In this document: piece after piece, positions 38,373 to 50,855 of the stretch
Position numbering within the stretch: position 1 is the stretch's first letter
How the letters are laid out: the number at the start of each line of letters is the position of its first letter
Source of the DNA: Grimontia marina
GTDB taxonomy: Bacteria > Pseudomonadota > Gammaproteobacteria > Enterobacterales > Vibrionaceae
Direction of reading: 5' to 3'
Assembly (NCBI RefSeq): GCF_900060185.1
Contig: NZ_FIZY01000031.1
Coordinates: 1 to 64,000 of the forward strand
Length of the DNA: 64,000 bases
The notes under the pieces: model-generated
What the model was told of the DNA's origin: nothing
The model's database searches: none
The model's input: only the letters and a program-made list of their open reading frames with translations
Made by a program: the position numbers and the translations under genes

Positions 38373-38397
38373 AGCCCCTAAACATAGGGGCTTTTTG
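38373..38397 (+). terminator. Terminator after the PepSY gene
   Basis: AGCCCCTA and TAGGGGCT pair around AACA, followed by TTTTG. Confidence 0.8.
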
Positions 38398-38695
38398 TAC
38401 ATTTAAAAAATGCAAACCGCTCAGAAAAAGTGCTTGGTAGCACGCAATTAGAAGGCTACATAGGGAGTTATCTATCATAAGGTTAAATTAAACCTGATCA
38501 TTGTTTGACCGACTTCAAACAACCTCGTGATTAAGCTACTTGCTCAGGCGCATAATGAGTAAAGTTATTGCAACATCTTATTAACTGCATAGTTAGTGAG
38601 ATTGACACGGATTGAACAGGCAGCCTGGCACTTATTTTATGCAACTTTCCACGTTGCCTGTTGTTACTGCCATTTCGAGCAAGGAGACTGAAATC
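38398..38695. other. Upstream region of the TRAP operon
   Basis: Nearly 300 bases with no gene. It is AT-rich at first and presumably carries the operon promoter. I could not single out one promoter; the sigma-54-like TGGCAC at 38626 has the wrong spacing to the following GC. Confidence 0.5.
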
Positions 38696-39805
38696 ATGTT
38701 GAAACGTCGTTCGTTCCTCGCCACCGCCGCAGTCGCACTTAGTGTGTTCATGGCTGGTTGTGGTGAGCAGAAGCAGGAAGCGGCAGCTGAAGCTGCACCC
38801 GCCGCTCAAGAAAAAATCACCTGGAAAATGGTCACCACCTGGCCGAAAAACTTCCCTGGTTTGGGAACGGGCGCAAATAATCTTGCTGAGCTGATCACTG
38901 ATATGAGTGATGGTCGCCTGGAAGTAAAAGTCTATGGTGCCGGCGAGCTGGTTGGTGCACTGGATGTGTTTGATGCGGTTTCCCGTGGTACGGCGGAAAT
39001 GGGTCATGGTGCGGGTTACTACTGGAAAGGTAAAGCACCGGCAGGTCAGTTCTTCGCGGCAGTCCCTTTTGGTTTAACGGCGCAGGAAATGAACGGCTGG
39101 ATCTATAACGGTGGCGGCCTAGAACTTTGGGCTGAAGCTTACGAACCATTCGGCATCATCCCAATGCCAGCGGGTAACACTGGTGTGCAAATGGGCGGTT
39201 GGTTTAACAAGGAAATTAATCAAATCAGCGACCTTGAAGGGCTGAAAATGCGTATCCCTGGTCTGGGTGGCGAAGTGCTGAAGCGTGTGGGGGGAACCCC
39301 CGTACTGCTGCCTGGTGGCGAAATCTTCCCATCACTGCAATCAGGTGCGATTGATGCGACTGAGTGGGTTGGACCTTACAACGATTTGGCATTCGGTCTG
39401 CACAAAGCAGCGAAATACTACTATTACCCAGGATGGCATGAGCCGGGCACAACGCTGGAAGCGCTGATCAATAAGCAAGCTTTTGAAAAACTGCCGAAAG
39501 ATCTGCAAACCATCGTTCTGGCTGCAACGCGAGTAGCGAATGCTGATATGCTGGCGGAATTCACTGCGCGAAACAACGCTGCGCTGGAAAGCCTGGTGAA
39601 TGAACACAAGGTTGAACTCCGTCCATACCCACAAGAAGTGCTGACTCAACTGCAGGCAGTGGCTGATGAAGTGGTTGCTGAGCAAGCAGCAGTGGATGAG
39701 GTCAGTAAGAAAGTTTACGACTCCTACAAATCATTCCGTGATCAGGCAATCGACTGGCATGCTATTTCTGAGCAGGCCATGCTGAACGCCCGTAATCCGC
39801 AATAA
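38696..39805 (+). CDS. TRAP transporter substrate-binding protein (TakP-like)
   Basis: A 369-residue periplasmic binding protein with a lipoprotein-type signal (LSVFMAGCGEQ), so it is probably membrane-anchored. VTTWPKNFPGLGTGANNLA and GHGAGYYWKGKAPAGQFF are typical of the TakP group of DctP proteins, which bind 2-oxo acids and related carboxylates. LKMRIPGLGG carries the conserved Arg, and TEWVGPYND is the second ligand segment. AAGGAG lies ten bases before ATG 38696; the longer frame was rejected. The two membrane subunits follow on the same strand. Confidence 0.92.
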   Translation: MLKRRSFLATAAVALSVFMAGCGEQKQEAAAEAAPAAQEKITWKMVTTWPKNFPGLGTGANNLAELITDMSDGRLEVKVYGAGELVGALDVFDAVSRGTAEMGHGAGYYWKGKAPAGQFFAAVPFGLTAQEMNGWIYNGGGLELWAEAYEPFGIIPMPAGNTGVQMGGWFNKEINQISDLEGLKMRIPGLGGEVLKRVGGTPVLLPGGEIFPSLQSGAIDATEWVGPYNDLAFGLHKAAKYYYYPGWHEPGTTLEALINKQAFEKLPKDLQTIVLAATRVANADMLAEFTARNNAALESLVNEHKVELRPYPQEVLTQLQAVADEVVAEQAAVDEVSKKVYDSYKSFRDQAIDWHAISEQAMLNARNPQ

Positions 39806-39892
39806 TGTTGATCAGGCAGCACTCTTTGTTGCTGCCTTTTTCAATACCCCAATAAAAACAAAAGCCCTAAGGGCTGAAGCAAGAGTTGTAGT

Positions 39893-40459
39893 ATGGAAAC
39901 CGCTTCTCCTTTTCTGATTTCCCTGATCAAAGGGATCAATCGATTCAGTGATTGGACGGGTCGCTTCGTTTCCTGGTTCGTGTTGGCAATTGTGCTTATC
40001 ACCTTTGTGGTGGTGGTGATGCGTTATGTGTTTAACACGGGCTCAGTGTTTATGCAGGAGTCCGTTCTCTATTTTCATAATTACGTGATTATGCTTGGAG
40101 CAGCTTATGCGCTGCTGAAAGGTGCTCACGTGCGCGTGGATATTTTCTATCGGCCAATGAGTGAAAAGAAAAAAGCCTTGGTAGACTTGTTTGGTTTTCT
40201 CTTTTTACTGCTCCCAACCTGTTTGTTTATCTTTTATATCGCGTGGGATTATGTCTCCGCTTCGTGGGCCATTATGGAAGGTTCTCAGGAAGCGGGTGGT
40301 GTGAATGCGCGTTACATTTTTAAAACCAGCATTTTGCTAATGCCATCGTTAGTGATACTGCAGGGCATCGCAGAGTCATTGAGATCGGTGCTGATACTCA
40401 CTGGCCATCAAGACTTAGCCAAACAATTAGAAGACCACGATGAGGAGCACGCACTATGA
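39893..40459 (+). CDS. TRAP transporter small permease (DctQ type)
   Basis: A 188-residue inner-membrane subunit with four helices (about residues 28-50, 62-82, 100-122 and 142-162) and the DctQ loop FMQESVLYFHNYVIMLGAAYALLKGAHVRVD (about 52-82). It follows the binding-protein gene by 87 bases, and its stop overlaps the large-subunit start in ATGA, so the two permease parts are made together. Confidence 0.92.
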   Translation: METASPFLISLIKGINRFSDWTGRFVSWFVLAIVLITFVVVVMRYVFNTGSVFMQESVLYFHNYVIMLGAAYALLKGAHVRVDIFYRPMSEKKKALVDLFGFLFLLLPTCLFIFYIAWDYVSASWAIMEGSQEAGGVNARYIFKTSILLMPSLVILQGIAESLRSVLILTGHQDLAKQLEDHDEEHAL

Positions 40460-41835
40460 CCGAGTTCCTCGCACTGTTTCTTTTCTTATTTACATTTGGC
40501 GTGTTGCTGGTGGGTTATCCGGTGGCATTTTCACTGGGTGGCTCGGCTTTATTGTTTGCCTTCATCGGCACTGTGACCGGTGCTTTTGACCCAGCCTTCC
40601 TTGAGGCGATCCCTAACCGGATTTCTGGCACCTTATCCAACGAATTATTAGTCGCTATCCCGCTGTTCATCTTTATGGGTGTGATGCTGGAAAAATCTAA
40701 AATTGCAGAAGACTTGCTCGATACCATGGGGCAGGTGTTCGGCGGATTAGCGGGTGGTTTGGGCATCTCAGTAACCATCGTAGGGATGCTGCTGGCGGCG
40801 AGTACCGGTATTGTTGGTGCGACTGTGGTCACCATGGGTTTGTTGTCTCTGCCTTCGATGATGAAGCGGGGTTATTGCCCACGTATCGCCACGGGAACGA
40901 TTTGTGCATCAGGTACCTTAGGGCAGATCATTCCGCCATCCATTGTGCTTGTATTGCTGGGCGATGTTATATCTTCGGCATACCAACAGGCGCAGCTTGA
41001 TCAGGGTATTTACTCGCCGGAGAGCGTTACTGTCGGTGACCTGTTCCTCGGTGCGCTGGTCCCGGGCTTTGTACTGGTTGGTTTGTACATCGTGTACTTG
41101 ATTGGCGTTGCGATCTTCCAACCGCATCGTGTACCGCCTATTCCAGCGGAAGAGCGTAAGGTCAGCAAAGAGCTGTTTATTCAGGTGATGACAGTACTGA
41201 TCCCACCTGTACTTTTGATTGTACTGGTTCTGGGCTCAATTCTGACGGGTGTCGCCACACCAACAGAAGCGGCCTCTGTGGGTTCAGTAGGTGCTATCAT
41301 CCTCGCGGCCAGTAAGCGCATGTTTAACATCGCTATCCTAAAGGAGGTCATGAGAACCACCACTGAAGTGACCGCCATGGTCTTTATGATCCTGATTGGT
41401 GCGTCGCTGTTTGCGCTTGTATTCCGCGGGTTTGGTGGTGATGACATTGTCCGTGATTTCCTCACCAGTCTGCCCGGTGGTGTATTTGGTGCAATGTTAT
41501 TGGTGATGCTGGTGTTGTTCTTGTTGGGCTTCTTCCTCGACTTCATCGAAATTACCTTTGTAGTGATCCCGATTGTTGCGCCAATTCTTCTGACCATGGG
41601 CGTTGACCCGGTCTGGCTTGGCATCATGATCGCTTTGAATTTACAAACGTCATTCCTGACACCACCCTTTGGCTTCTCGCTATTCTATCTGCGTGGTGTG
41701 GCGCCGAATTCCATTTCAACTATGGATATCTACCGGGGTGTGATGCCGTTTATCGCGATTCAAATTCTGGTGTTAGTGATGCTGGCTTACTGGCCGTCTT
41801 TGGCGACCTGGTTGCCGGAGTTAGTATATGGTTAA
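40456..41835 (+). CDS. TRAP transporter large permease (DctM type)
   Basis: A 459-residue ion-driven transport subunit with about 12 helices. GYPVAFSLGGSALLF opens the protein; TIVGMLLAASTGIVGATVVTM and ICASGTLGQIIPPSIVLVLLG are DctM signatures, and the C half has PTEAASVG and LGFFLDFIEITFVVIPI. This branch, with LNLQTSFLTPPFGFSLFYL, occurs with TakP-like binding proteins. Together the three genes form a sodium-coupled uptake system for an organic acid; the ligand is inference. Confidence 0.94.
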   Translation: MTEFLALFLFLFTFGVLLVGYPVAFSLGGSALLFAFIGTVTGAFDPAFLEAIPNRISGTLSNELLVAIPLFIFMGVMLEKSKIAEDLLDTMGQVFGGLAGGLGISVTIVGMLLAASTGIVGATVVTMGLLSLPSMMKRGYCPRIATGTICASGTLGQIIPPSIVLVLLGDVISSAYQQAQLDQGIYSPESVTVGDLFLGALVPGFVLVGLYIVYLIGVAIFQPHRVPPIPAEERKVSKELFIQVMTVLIPPVLLIVLVLGSILTGVATPTEAASVGSVGAIILAASKRMFNIAILKEVMRTTTEVTAMVFMILIGASLFALVFRGFGGDDIVRDFLTSLPGGVFGAMLLVMLVLFLLGFFLDFIEITFVVIPIVAPILLTMGVDPVWLGIMIALNLQTSFLTPPFGFSLFYLRGVAPNSISTMDIYRGVMPFIAIQILVLVMLAYWPSLATWLPELVYG

Positions 41836-41855
41836 CCGGAAAACCTGAGTTTTAA

Positions 41856-41882
41856 AGGCCTCCAGACTTGGAGGCTTTTTTG
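41856..41882 (+). terminator. Terminator of the TRAP operon
   Basis: GCCTCC and GGAGGC pair around AGACTT and are followed by six T. Confidence 0.8.
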
Positions 41883-41960
41883 TCTCAGTAATATGGCTTG
41901 ACGCTAAGCAAGACTCAGTTTCTACTACGTTTCTTTATGCTTTTATTGTCCGGAGATGAA

Positions 41961-42593
41961 GTGATATCTGCAGTTGATCTCGCCATGCTGGCGGTGTTTA
42001 TTCCGACATTCTTTTTTGTATCGGTAACACCGGGCATGTGTATGACCTTAGCAATGACGCTGGGGATGAGCATTGGTGTACGACGCAGCATGCATATGAT
42101 GTGGGGGGAGCTAATTGGTGTGGGCTTAGTCTCGCTGGCATCGGTTGCTGGTGTCGCAGCGGTCATGCTGAATTACCCAGAGTTGTTTGCGATTCTAAAG
42201 TATCTGGGTGGTGCGTACCTTTTCTACTTGGGCGTTCAGATGTGGCTATCTCGAGGGAAAATGGCGATTCCCCAAGACCTCGCTTCAAGCTCTGAAACAT
42301 CACCACTGACTCTGGCTATGCAAGGCTTCGTGACTGCTGTTGCCAACCCGAAAGGTTGGGCGTTCATGATTTCGCTTTTGCCACCATTCATTAATCCTTC
42401 ACTGGCGTTACCTCCTCAACTTTCGGTGCTGATCGGTATTATTCTACTGACTGAATTTGGTTGCTTGCTGCTTTACGCTTCAGGTGGACGTACATTGCGT
42501 CATTTCCTACAAAAAAGTGGCAATGTACGAATGATGAACCGCATCGCAGGTACGTTGATGATGGGGGTAGGAGTTTGGTTGGCGGTGGGCTAA
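41961..42593 (+). CDS. LysE/RhtB-family exporter
   Basis: A 210-residue membrane exporter for amino acids or related metabolites. FIPTFFFVSVTPGMCMTLAMTLG is the family N-terminal block (about residues 14-36); ANPKGWAFM and LGGAYLFYLGVQMW are conserved, and about six helices are visible. I chose the GTG at 41961, with CCGGAG nine bases upstream, because it gives the usual family length; the frame is open 21 codons further. It is convergent with the HD-GYP gene. Confidence 0.88.
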   Translation: MISAVDLAMLAVFIPTFFFVSVTPGMCMTLAMTLGMSIGVRRSMHMMWGELIGVGLVSLASVAGVAAVMLNYPELFAILKYLGGAYLFYLGVQMWLSRGKMAIPQDLASSSETSPLTLAMQGFVTAVANPKGWAFMISLLPPFINPSLALPPQLSVLIGIILLTEFGCLLLYASGGRTLRHFLQKSGNVRMMNRIAGTLMMGVGVWLAVG

Positions 42594-42606
42594 CCTTGTT
42601 TTAAGG

Positions 42607-43707
42607 TTAGTCTTTGTATGTTTCAGCGATTTTTGTAAATTCCTCTTTCCTTTCAAACATGATGTCTACAAGTAGAGGGTCGAAATGTGTCCCTCTACCT
42701 TCCCGAATAATGTCGAACGCTTCGGCATTGCTCATCTCGGACTTGTAAATACGCTTACTGATAAGGGCGTCGAAGACATCGGCAACTGCCATTAGTCGGG
42801 CGCTGAGTGGGATATCTTCTCCCGCCAGACCTTGTGGGTAGCCAGATCCATCCCATTTCTCATGGTGCCCATAAGCGATTTCTTTCGCCGTGGTGAGGAA
42901 TGGGTAGTAAGTATCTACTTCTCCCTCCGCTTTCACTATCGCATCGTAGCCAAGTTTCGCGTGTGTCTTCATGATTTCGAACTCTTCAGCAGTGAGCTTG
43001 CCTGGTTTGAGTAAGACTGCGTCTGGAATACCAACTTTACCTACATCATGAAGTGGGGCGGTTTTGAACACCATGGTGACATACTCAGGTGTTACAATTT
43101 CGGGGTATTTACCACGTAAATACAACTGGTCTGCAAGGATCTTAACATAGTACTGGGTGCGGATGATGTGGTTCCCTGTTTCCTGATCGCGAGTTTCAGC
43201 CAAGCTCGCCAGTGCGTTGATAGTCACATCCTGTATAACGCTGAGTTCTTTCACACGACGCTGAACTTCCGCTTCCAGAAACTCGTTTTGGTCATGCAGG
43301 AAGTCTTTTGACGCTTTGTTTTCAAGATGAATCTTGATACGCGACATGGTGATCGGGGGACTCAGGGGTTTGTTGATATAGTCCGCGGCTCCTACTGAAA
43401 ATCCAAACTCCTGATCCTCGGTTTTTGACTTTGAAGTCAGGAAGATAACTGGAATGTCACTGCAGTCTCTTTTGGCTTTTAACTGACGACAGACCTCGTA
43501 GCCATCCATTCCTGGCATGACGACATCCAACAGAATTAAGTCGATGGAAAATTTTTCAACGATAGCAAGGGCGGTTTTACCATTGGTCGCGGCTTTTACC
43601 TCATAGTTATCTTTGAGCATTTCGCTCACGAATACGAGGTTCTCAGGGGTATCGTCGACGACCAGTATAGTAGCGCGCTTCTTTGAGTTGTTTTCCGGTG
43701 GCACCAT
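42607..43707 (-). CDS. Response regulator with HD-GYP phosphodiesterase domain
   Basis: A 366-residue protein with an N-terminal receiver (residues 12-130; acidic DD at 18-19, phosphorylation Asp61 in LILLDVVMPG, Lys in NKPLS) and a C-terminal HD-GYP domain (His220-Asp221 in PLHDVGKVGIPD; HHEKWDGSGYP at 281-291). The complete metal and GYP motifs predict cyclic-di-GMP hydrolysis controlled by phosphorylation. It is divergent from the hybrid histidine kinase gene, about 230 bases away, a plausible partner. Confidence 0.93.
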   Translation of the reverse strand: MVPPENNSKKRATILVVDDTPENLVFVSEMLKDNYEVKAATNGKTALAIVEKFSIDLILLDVVMPGMDGYEVCRQLKAKRDCSDIPVIFLTSKSKTEDQEFGFSVGAADYINKPLSPPITMSRIKIHLENKASKDFLHDQNEFLEAEVQRRVKELSVIQDVTINALASLAETRDQETGNHIIRTQYYVKILADQLYLRGKYPEIVTPEYVTMVFKTAPLHDVGKVGIPDAVLLKPGKLTAEEFEIMKTHAKLGYDAIVKAEGEVDTYYPFLTTAKEIAYGHHEKWDGSGYPQGLAGEDIPLSARLMAVADVFDALISKRIYKSEMSNAEAFDIIREGRGTHFDPLLVDIMFERKEEFTKIAETYKD

Positions 43708-43936
43708 TAACGGGTTCCTGAATCACTTTTCACTTATTCAATCCTAGGTCTACTCTTAATAATGTTCCAATTGTTGGGCACATTATTTTAATTGAGACAT
43801 GAAGTTACAGTGCGTAGAGGGGCGAAGGCATAAACCCCAGTATGCGCCAACTGTGAACAGACAAAGACCTATGAATATAAGCAGTTTTATAGCCTTAGAA
43901 GCGTTCAGTGGAAGGCTTAGCTCAGGAATTAATGCA

Positions 43937-46753
<2,817 letters not shown>

Positions 46754-46799
46754 AGAAAGATGGTTACCTCTTTAGCGAGAGCGTTACCTAACGAGAGTG

Positions 46800-46852
46800 T
46801 ATACCCGAATATGGGCCTCTGAATACGAGCATCTTCAGGTCGTTTGGGTATA
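46800..46852. repeat. Dispersed palindromic repeat
   Basis: Outer arms TATACCC and GGGTATA and inner arms CTGAA and TTCAG give a nested hairpin. The core ATACGAGCATCTTCAGGT recurs with few changes near 32040. It lies between convergent genes, the usual place for miniature intergenic repeats. Confidence 0.65.
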
Positions 46853-48241
46853 TACACACCGTTTTAAACAAGCTTTGGCTTCATCTTCACTCATTAAGCC
46901 ATGTTGCTGGAGCGTCATTAGAAAACTCTGAGAGTTCTGGTGCTTTTCCCTCACAATCTCGGCGACTTGTTGATAACCCATTTGAGGGACGAGCGCAGTG
47001 GCGAGAGCTGAAGAGTTCAAAAGGTTATTGAGCGATCGTTGGCTTTTTGCCTCAAGCCCAGACACGCACTTGGCGTCAAATCGGGTGCAAGCATTCGTCA
47101 ATAAATTCAATGAATCAAATAGATGGGTAGTCATAACGGGTTCAAAGTGATTAATTTCCAACTGGCCATGTGACGCAGCCATTGAGATCGCAGCATCATT
47201 GCCAACAACAGAGAACCAGACTTGTTGCACCATCATTGGAATAACAGGATTTACCTTTCCAGGCATAATAGATGAGCCGGCCTGACACTCAGGCAAAGCA
47301 ATTTCTCCTAACCCACCGGCATCGTCGGAACCGAGTAGCGTAAAATCGGTTGCTATTTTCCCAAGCGTCTCTGCGGTTATCCGAATTTCAGATGACAACC
47401 TAGCAATGTCATCAGCATTCTGCATGACATCAAAGTGCTCTTCTGCGGGCAAAATGTTCAAACCACTAATATTTGACAAATGCTGGTTAACCAGCGCCCG
47501 ATAGCCGTTCAAAGAGCCAAACCCGGTTCCTATTGCGGTTCCGCCCAATGCGACAACGTTAAGGCCTTCCAATGCTAATTCAATACATTTTGCTCGACGG
47601 CGAACAACAGCAGCATATCCACTAAATGCTTGGCCAAGTGTCATAGGTTGGGCCGATTGGAGGCAGGTTCTACCGAGTCTCAACACTGAAGAAAACTCGT
47701 CCGCTTTACGTGAGAGGCTGTGGCTAAGTTTATTTAATGCATCAAGAAGCCTGGGCGCCTTTGTTAGTAGTGCAATATGAATCGCTGTTGGAATAACATC
47801 ATTTGTTGATTGACTACAGTTCACATCATCGTTCGGGTGAAGATGTTGATACTCGCCTGGCTTGAAGCCCATCATTGCCAGACCTCTGTTTGCGATCACT
47901 TCATTCATATTCATATTTGTAGAGGTGCCACCTGAGCCTTCCAGCATATCGGTGATCAACCACTGGCAGTGTTTGCCTTTCGCTAACTCCTCGCACGCAC
48001 GCGTGATCGCGTCACTTTTTTTCTCTGAAAGCGCGCCGAGCTGGTGGTTCGCTATGGCAGAAGCTTGCTTAACCAAGGCGAGTGCCCGCACATACTCAGG
48101 CTGGTCACCCAGAACAAGGGGAGAGACATCAAAATTTCTTTTTGCTCTGGCTGTATTTATGCCATACAGCGCGTCATGAGGAATTTCCACTGAGCCCAGA
48201 CAGTCTGTTTCTATACGGGTTTTCTGCGTGTCTCCGCTCAT
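46835..48241 (-). CDS. Aspartate ammonia-lyase-like enzyme
   Basis: A 468-residue member of the fumarase/aspartase superfamily. GGTSTNMNMNEVIANRGL and HPNDDVNCSQSTNDVIPT are substrate-binding blocks of the aspartase/fumarase branch, and GSSIMPGKVNPV is the superfamily signature loop with the catalytic Ser. The N terminus RIETDCLGSVEIPHDALYGI resembles aspartase more than fumarase. It is the last gene of an amino-acid importer operon, starting two bases after the second permease gene, so it probably deaminates the imported amino acid to an unsaturated acid such as fumarate. Aspartate itself or an analogue could be the substrate. Confidence 0.85.
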   Translation of the reverse strand: MSGDTQKTRIETDCLGSVEIPHDALYGINTARAKRNFDVSPLVLGDQPEYVRALALVKQASAIANHQLGALSEKKSDAITRACEELAKGKHCQWLITDMLEGSGGTSTNMNMNEVIANRGLAMMGFKPGEYQHLHPNDDVNCSQSTNDVIPTAIHIALLTKAPRLLDALNKLSHSLSRKADEFSSVLRLGRTCLQSAQPMTLGQAFSGYAAVVRRRAKCIELALEGLNVVALGGTAIGTGFGSLNGYRALVNQHLSNISGLNILPAEEHFDVMQNADDIARLSSEIRITAETLGKIATDFTLLGSDDAGGLGEIALPECQAGSSIMPGKVNPVIPMMVQQVWFSVVGNDAAISMAASHGQLEINHFEPVMTTHLFDSLNLLTNACTRFDAKCVSGLEAKSQRSLNNLLNSSALATALVPQMGYQQVAEIVREKHQNSQSFLMTLQQHGLMSEDEAKACLKRCVYTQTT

Positions 48242-48243
48242 GC

Positions 48244-49191
48244 CTATCTTCCTTCACTCATACCATGCTTCTCTAGGCGCCTGAAAAGCACAGAAAGACC
48301 AAAACAAATAACGAAATAAAAAGCTGCCGTTGTAAGCCAGGCTTCAAATATTGCCCGTGTCGTTGCGACCAATTCAGTGGTCTTATAGGCCAGTTCTTGA
48401 ACTGCGATAAGAGAGACGAAAGCGCTGTTCTTGACCAATATGATTTGTTGGTTTGCCAACGGTGGCAGGATTTTCCTGAATGCTTGAGGCAGGATGATGT
48501 ATCGCATTGACTGCATTCTCGTCATGCCGATAGAAGATGCTGCCTCATATTGTCCTTTCGGAACGGTTTGGATTCCTGTGCGAATGATTTCTCCGACAAA
48601 TGCACTTTCAAACAAAGCCAGCACCAACACACCTGAAACCAACGAGGGAAAACGTCTCATATCTCCAAAGAAAACAGACCATATTTCGCTACTATCACCC
48701 CGGGCAATGCTCCTTGCCCAGCTTTCTATTTCCAAAGCTTGAACGATTTGCTCTGACAGGAAAAAATAGAAAACGAAAATGATCACAACTTGTGGAATAT
48801 TTCTTAGAAGTTCCAAATAGGTCCTAGCCAGCATACTGACAACTTGATTTTTCGAGGTTCTAGCCAGGCCAAGACATATACCCATTAATAAGGCAAGAAT
48901 ACTGGAATAAAGGGTGAGCCTAAATGTTGTGATTAGCCCTTGGAGCAACAGGTTAGGTACCCAGGACTGGGTGTCCTCGTCGAAACGAATAATCCAGTTG
49001 GGTATGATAGACCAGTTCCACTTGTAGTTAAGTGTTTGGTCTACTTGTACCCAAACATAGTAGAAAAGTAAGCCGATCAGTAGGAGCAACAAATAGTTGC
49101 CCCAATGAAACCGAATGAGGGTTTTCCACCATTGTTTGAGTATTTCATTCATAAATACAGATTCCCGGTGGTTTTTCGCTAACTGACTCAT
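48244..49191 (-). CDS. Polar amino-acid ABC permease (second subunit)
   Basis: A 315-residue HisM/GltK-type permease, long for the family because of a roughly 85-residue N-terminal region with one helix and a hydrophilic loop before the transport core. The core opens LLLQGLITTFRLTLYSSILALLMGI, and the coupling loop SSIGMTRMQSMRYIILPQAFRKILPPL (about residues 224-250) is conserved. The ATG overlaps the binding-protein stop in ATGA; a later ATG at 49152 is possible. It pairs with the other permease as a heterodimer. Confidence 0.9.
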   Translation of the reverse strand: MSQLAKNHRESVFMNEILKQWWKTLIRFHWGNYLLLLLIGLLFYYVWVQVDQTLNYKWNWSIIPNWIIRFDEDTQSWVPNLLLQGLITTFRLTLYSSILALLMGICLGLARTSKNQVVSMLARTYLELLRNIPQVVIIFVFYFFLSEQIVQALEIESWARSIARGDSSEIWSVFFGDMRRFPSLVSGVLVLALFESAFVGEIIRTGIQTVPKGQYEAASSIGMTRMQSMRYIILPQAFRKILPPLANQQIILVKNSAFVSLIAVQELAYKTTELVATTRAIFEAWLTTAAFYFVICFGLSVLFRRLEKHGMSEGR

Positions 49192-50015
49192 TCAACCTGA
49201 CCCGCCCAGTCCGTGGTGGTAAACCAGTAGTCATGGCGTTCTTTAAGGAAACCATTTCGGTGGTTAGCGGCTATCCAATTATTAAAGAAGTTCAATGCAT
49301 CAGGATCCCCTTTCCTAAGAGCAAAAGCTTCAGCTGCTTTAGAGAAAACAGTATCAGTTGGGATAACAAGCGTTTCTGGGTTTTTGGCCACTTCGGTGGA
49401 AGGGAAGGGCTCTGATCCCATTGTTGCATGCGCTTTGCCATTTAATACTTCCTGCAGTGTTGCTGCTTCTTCGTCAAACTGGAGCAATTTTGCTTTTGGA
49501 AACAACACTTGAATTGTGTTGGCTGTCGTAGCTCCACGACGTGCGGAAAAAGTGACGTTTTCATTGTTAAAGTCTTCAATTGAAAACCCTTGAGTCATTA
49601 CCTTGTTAGCAATGATTTTTAGGCCTGAATATGAGTAGGGATCAGAGAAATTAACAGTAAGGTTTCGTTCTGGTGTAATGGACATGCCTGAGATAATGAC
49701 GTCGAATTTACCTGAGACGAGGGCGGGGATAATGCCATCCCAAGACACAGGAACAAACTCAGCTTCGACCCCCATATCTGTTGCAAGTTTGTTCGCAACA
49801 TCAATCTCGAAACCGATGAGCTCACCTTTCTTGTCTCGCATTGACCAAGGCACGAAAAGCGATAAGCCTACTTTCATATATCCGCGTTTCTTTATTGATT
49901 CGATAACACTAGATTTAGCGATATCCTGTTGCGTGCCTCCAACTGCTGTAAACGATGCAGAAACCGTAAACACCATCAATAACAGAGCAAAAAGTTGTTT
50001 GAATATCCGATTCAT
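49188..50015 (-). CDS. Amino-acid ABC transporter substrate-binding protein
   Basis: A 275-residue periplasmic binding protein of family 3 (GlnH/ArtJ type). A signal peptide ends near SASFTAVGG; MKVGLSLFVPWSMRDKKGEL and GFEIDVANKLA are the ligand-binding lobe motifs; DVIISGMSITPERNLTVNFSDPY follows (about residues 104-126), and RRGATTANT is the second-lobe segment. The aromatic and Arg ligand positions cannot be assigned safely, so the bound amino acid is unknown. GAGGAAG precedes the ATG. Confidence 0.9.
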   Translation of the reverse strand: MNRIFKQLFALLLMVFTVSASFTAVGGTQQDIAKSSVIESIKKRGYMKVGLSLFVPWSMRDKKGELIGFEIDVANKLATDMGVEAEFVPVSWDGIIPALVSGKFDVIISGMSITPERNLTVNFSDPYSYSGLKIIANKVMTQGFSIEDFNNENVTFSARRGATTANTIQVLFPKAKLLQFDEEAATLQEVLNGKAHATMGSEPFPSTEVAKNPETLVIPTDTVFSKAAEAFALRKGDPDALNFFNNWIAANHRNGFLKERHDYWFTTTDWAGQVE

Positions 50016-50049
50016 AATTACTTCCTCACAGTGATAAATCCGTCTTTGA

Positions 50050-50838
50050 TCAACTTTTTAAAGCAAAACGCTTCTCTACGACATGGAACATCGCCGAGAA
50101 GCTGAGCGTGATGACTAAGTAAATGGCTGCAATGGTGAACCAGACTTCAAAGCTCATGTATGTGTCTGATATAACGTTGCGACCTATGGTGGTTAGTTCA
50201 ACGACGGCAATGACGCTTACGACCGCCGAGTTCTTAATAAGGTGTATAAGTTCGCCAGTGAGTGGAGGAATAACGAAAGAGACACTCTGAGGCAGGATAA
50301 TGTATCGATACGTTTGAAATGGAGACATACCGATAGACTTTGCGCCTTCCCATTGGCCTTTTGGCACTGCTTCAATGGCTGAGCGGAGAATTTCAGAGAT
50401 AAGGACGCCGTGAAAAACAGCAAGGCATGCGATGCCAGCAGCTTCGCGTTCCAGTGAAAATACTGGGCCAAATACGTAATAAAAGAGGTATAGCAATACC
50501 AGAATGGGTGTATTTCTCACCAGCTCCAGAATGGTAATTGATAGCGTTCTGCCAACGATGAGGTGGGATAGCCTCAGTGCCACTAGAACAATGGCAAAGG
50601 CACAGGCAATAAAGAAGGCAATAAAAGAGATTTTAAACGTGTTGAGCACGCCAATGGTAAACAACCCCAATTCGATAGTGCCGTTTTTTTCGGAGAAAAA
50701 GTACTGTGGAATGCGGTACCATTGCCAGTTGTACCCCATGGAAGAAGCACCAGCGACAACTAAATACCCCAGACCAAACATCACAGCGAGATAGATCATC
50801 CATGATATAGCGTTGTTCGTAAGTAGGTTTTTCGACAT
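50050..50838 (-). CDS. Polar amino-acid ABC permease (first subunit)
   Basis: A 262-residue permease of the HisMQ family. The core begins TIGVLNTFKISFIAFFIACAFAIV; SLEREAAGIACLAVFHGVLISEILRSAIEAVPKGQWEGAKSIGMSPF-type coupling sequence is present, written here in part (about residues 130-185). I set the start at ATG 50838 with GCGGAAG upstream, because the longer frame from 50892 would overlap the ATPase gene by 37 bases. It is 34 bases upstream of the binding-protein gene. Confidence 0.88.
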   Translation of the reverse strand: MSKNLLTNNAISWMIYLAVMFGLGYLVVAGASSMGYNWQWYRIPQYFFSEKNGTIELGLFTIGVLNTFKISFIAFFIACAFAIVLVALRLSHLIVGRTLSITILELVRNTPILVLLYLFYYVFGPVFSLEREAAGIACLAVFHGVLISEILRSAIEAVPKGQWEGAKSIGMSPFQTYRYIILPQSVSFVIPPLTGELIHLIKNSAVVSVIAVVELTTIGRNVISDTYMSFEVWFTIAAIYLVITLSFSAMFHVVEKRFALKS

Positions 50839-50855
50839 GACTTCCGCCTTCGCTT

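Noticed and set aside
38626-38650. Sigma-54-type promoter before the TRAP operon
   Set aside because: TGGCAC is followed by TGCA, but the GG-to-GC spacing is 12 bases instead of the required 10.
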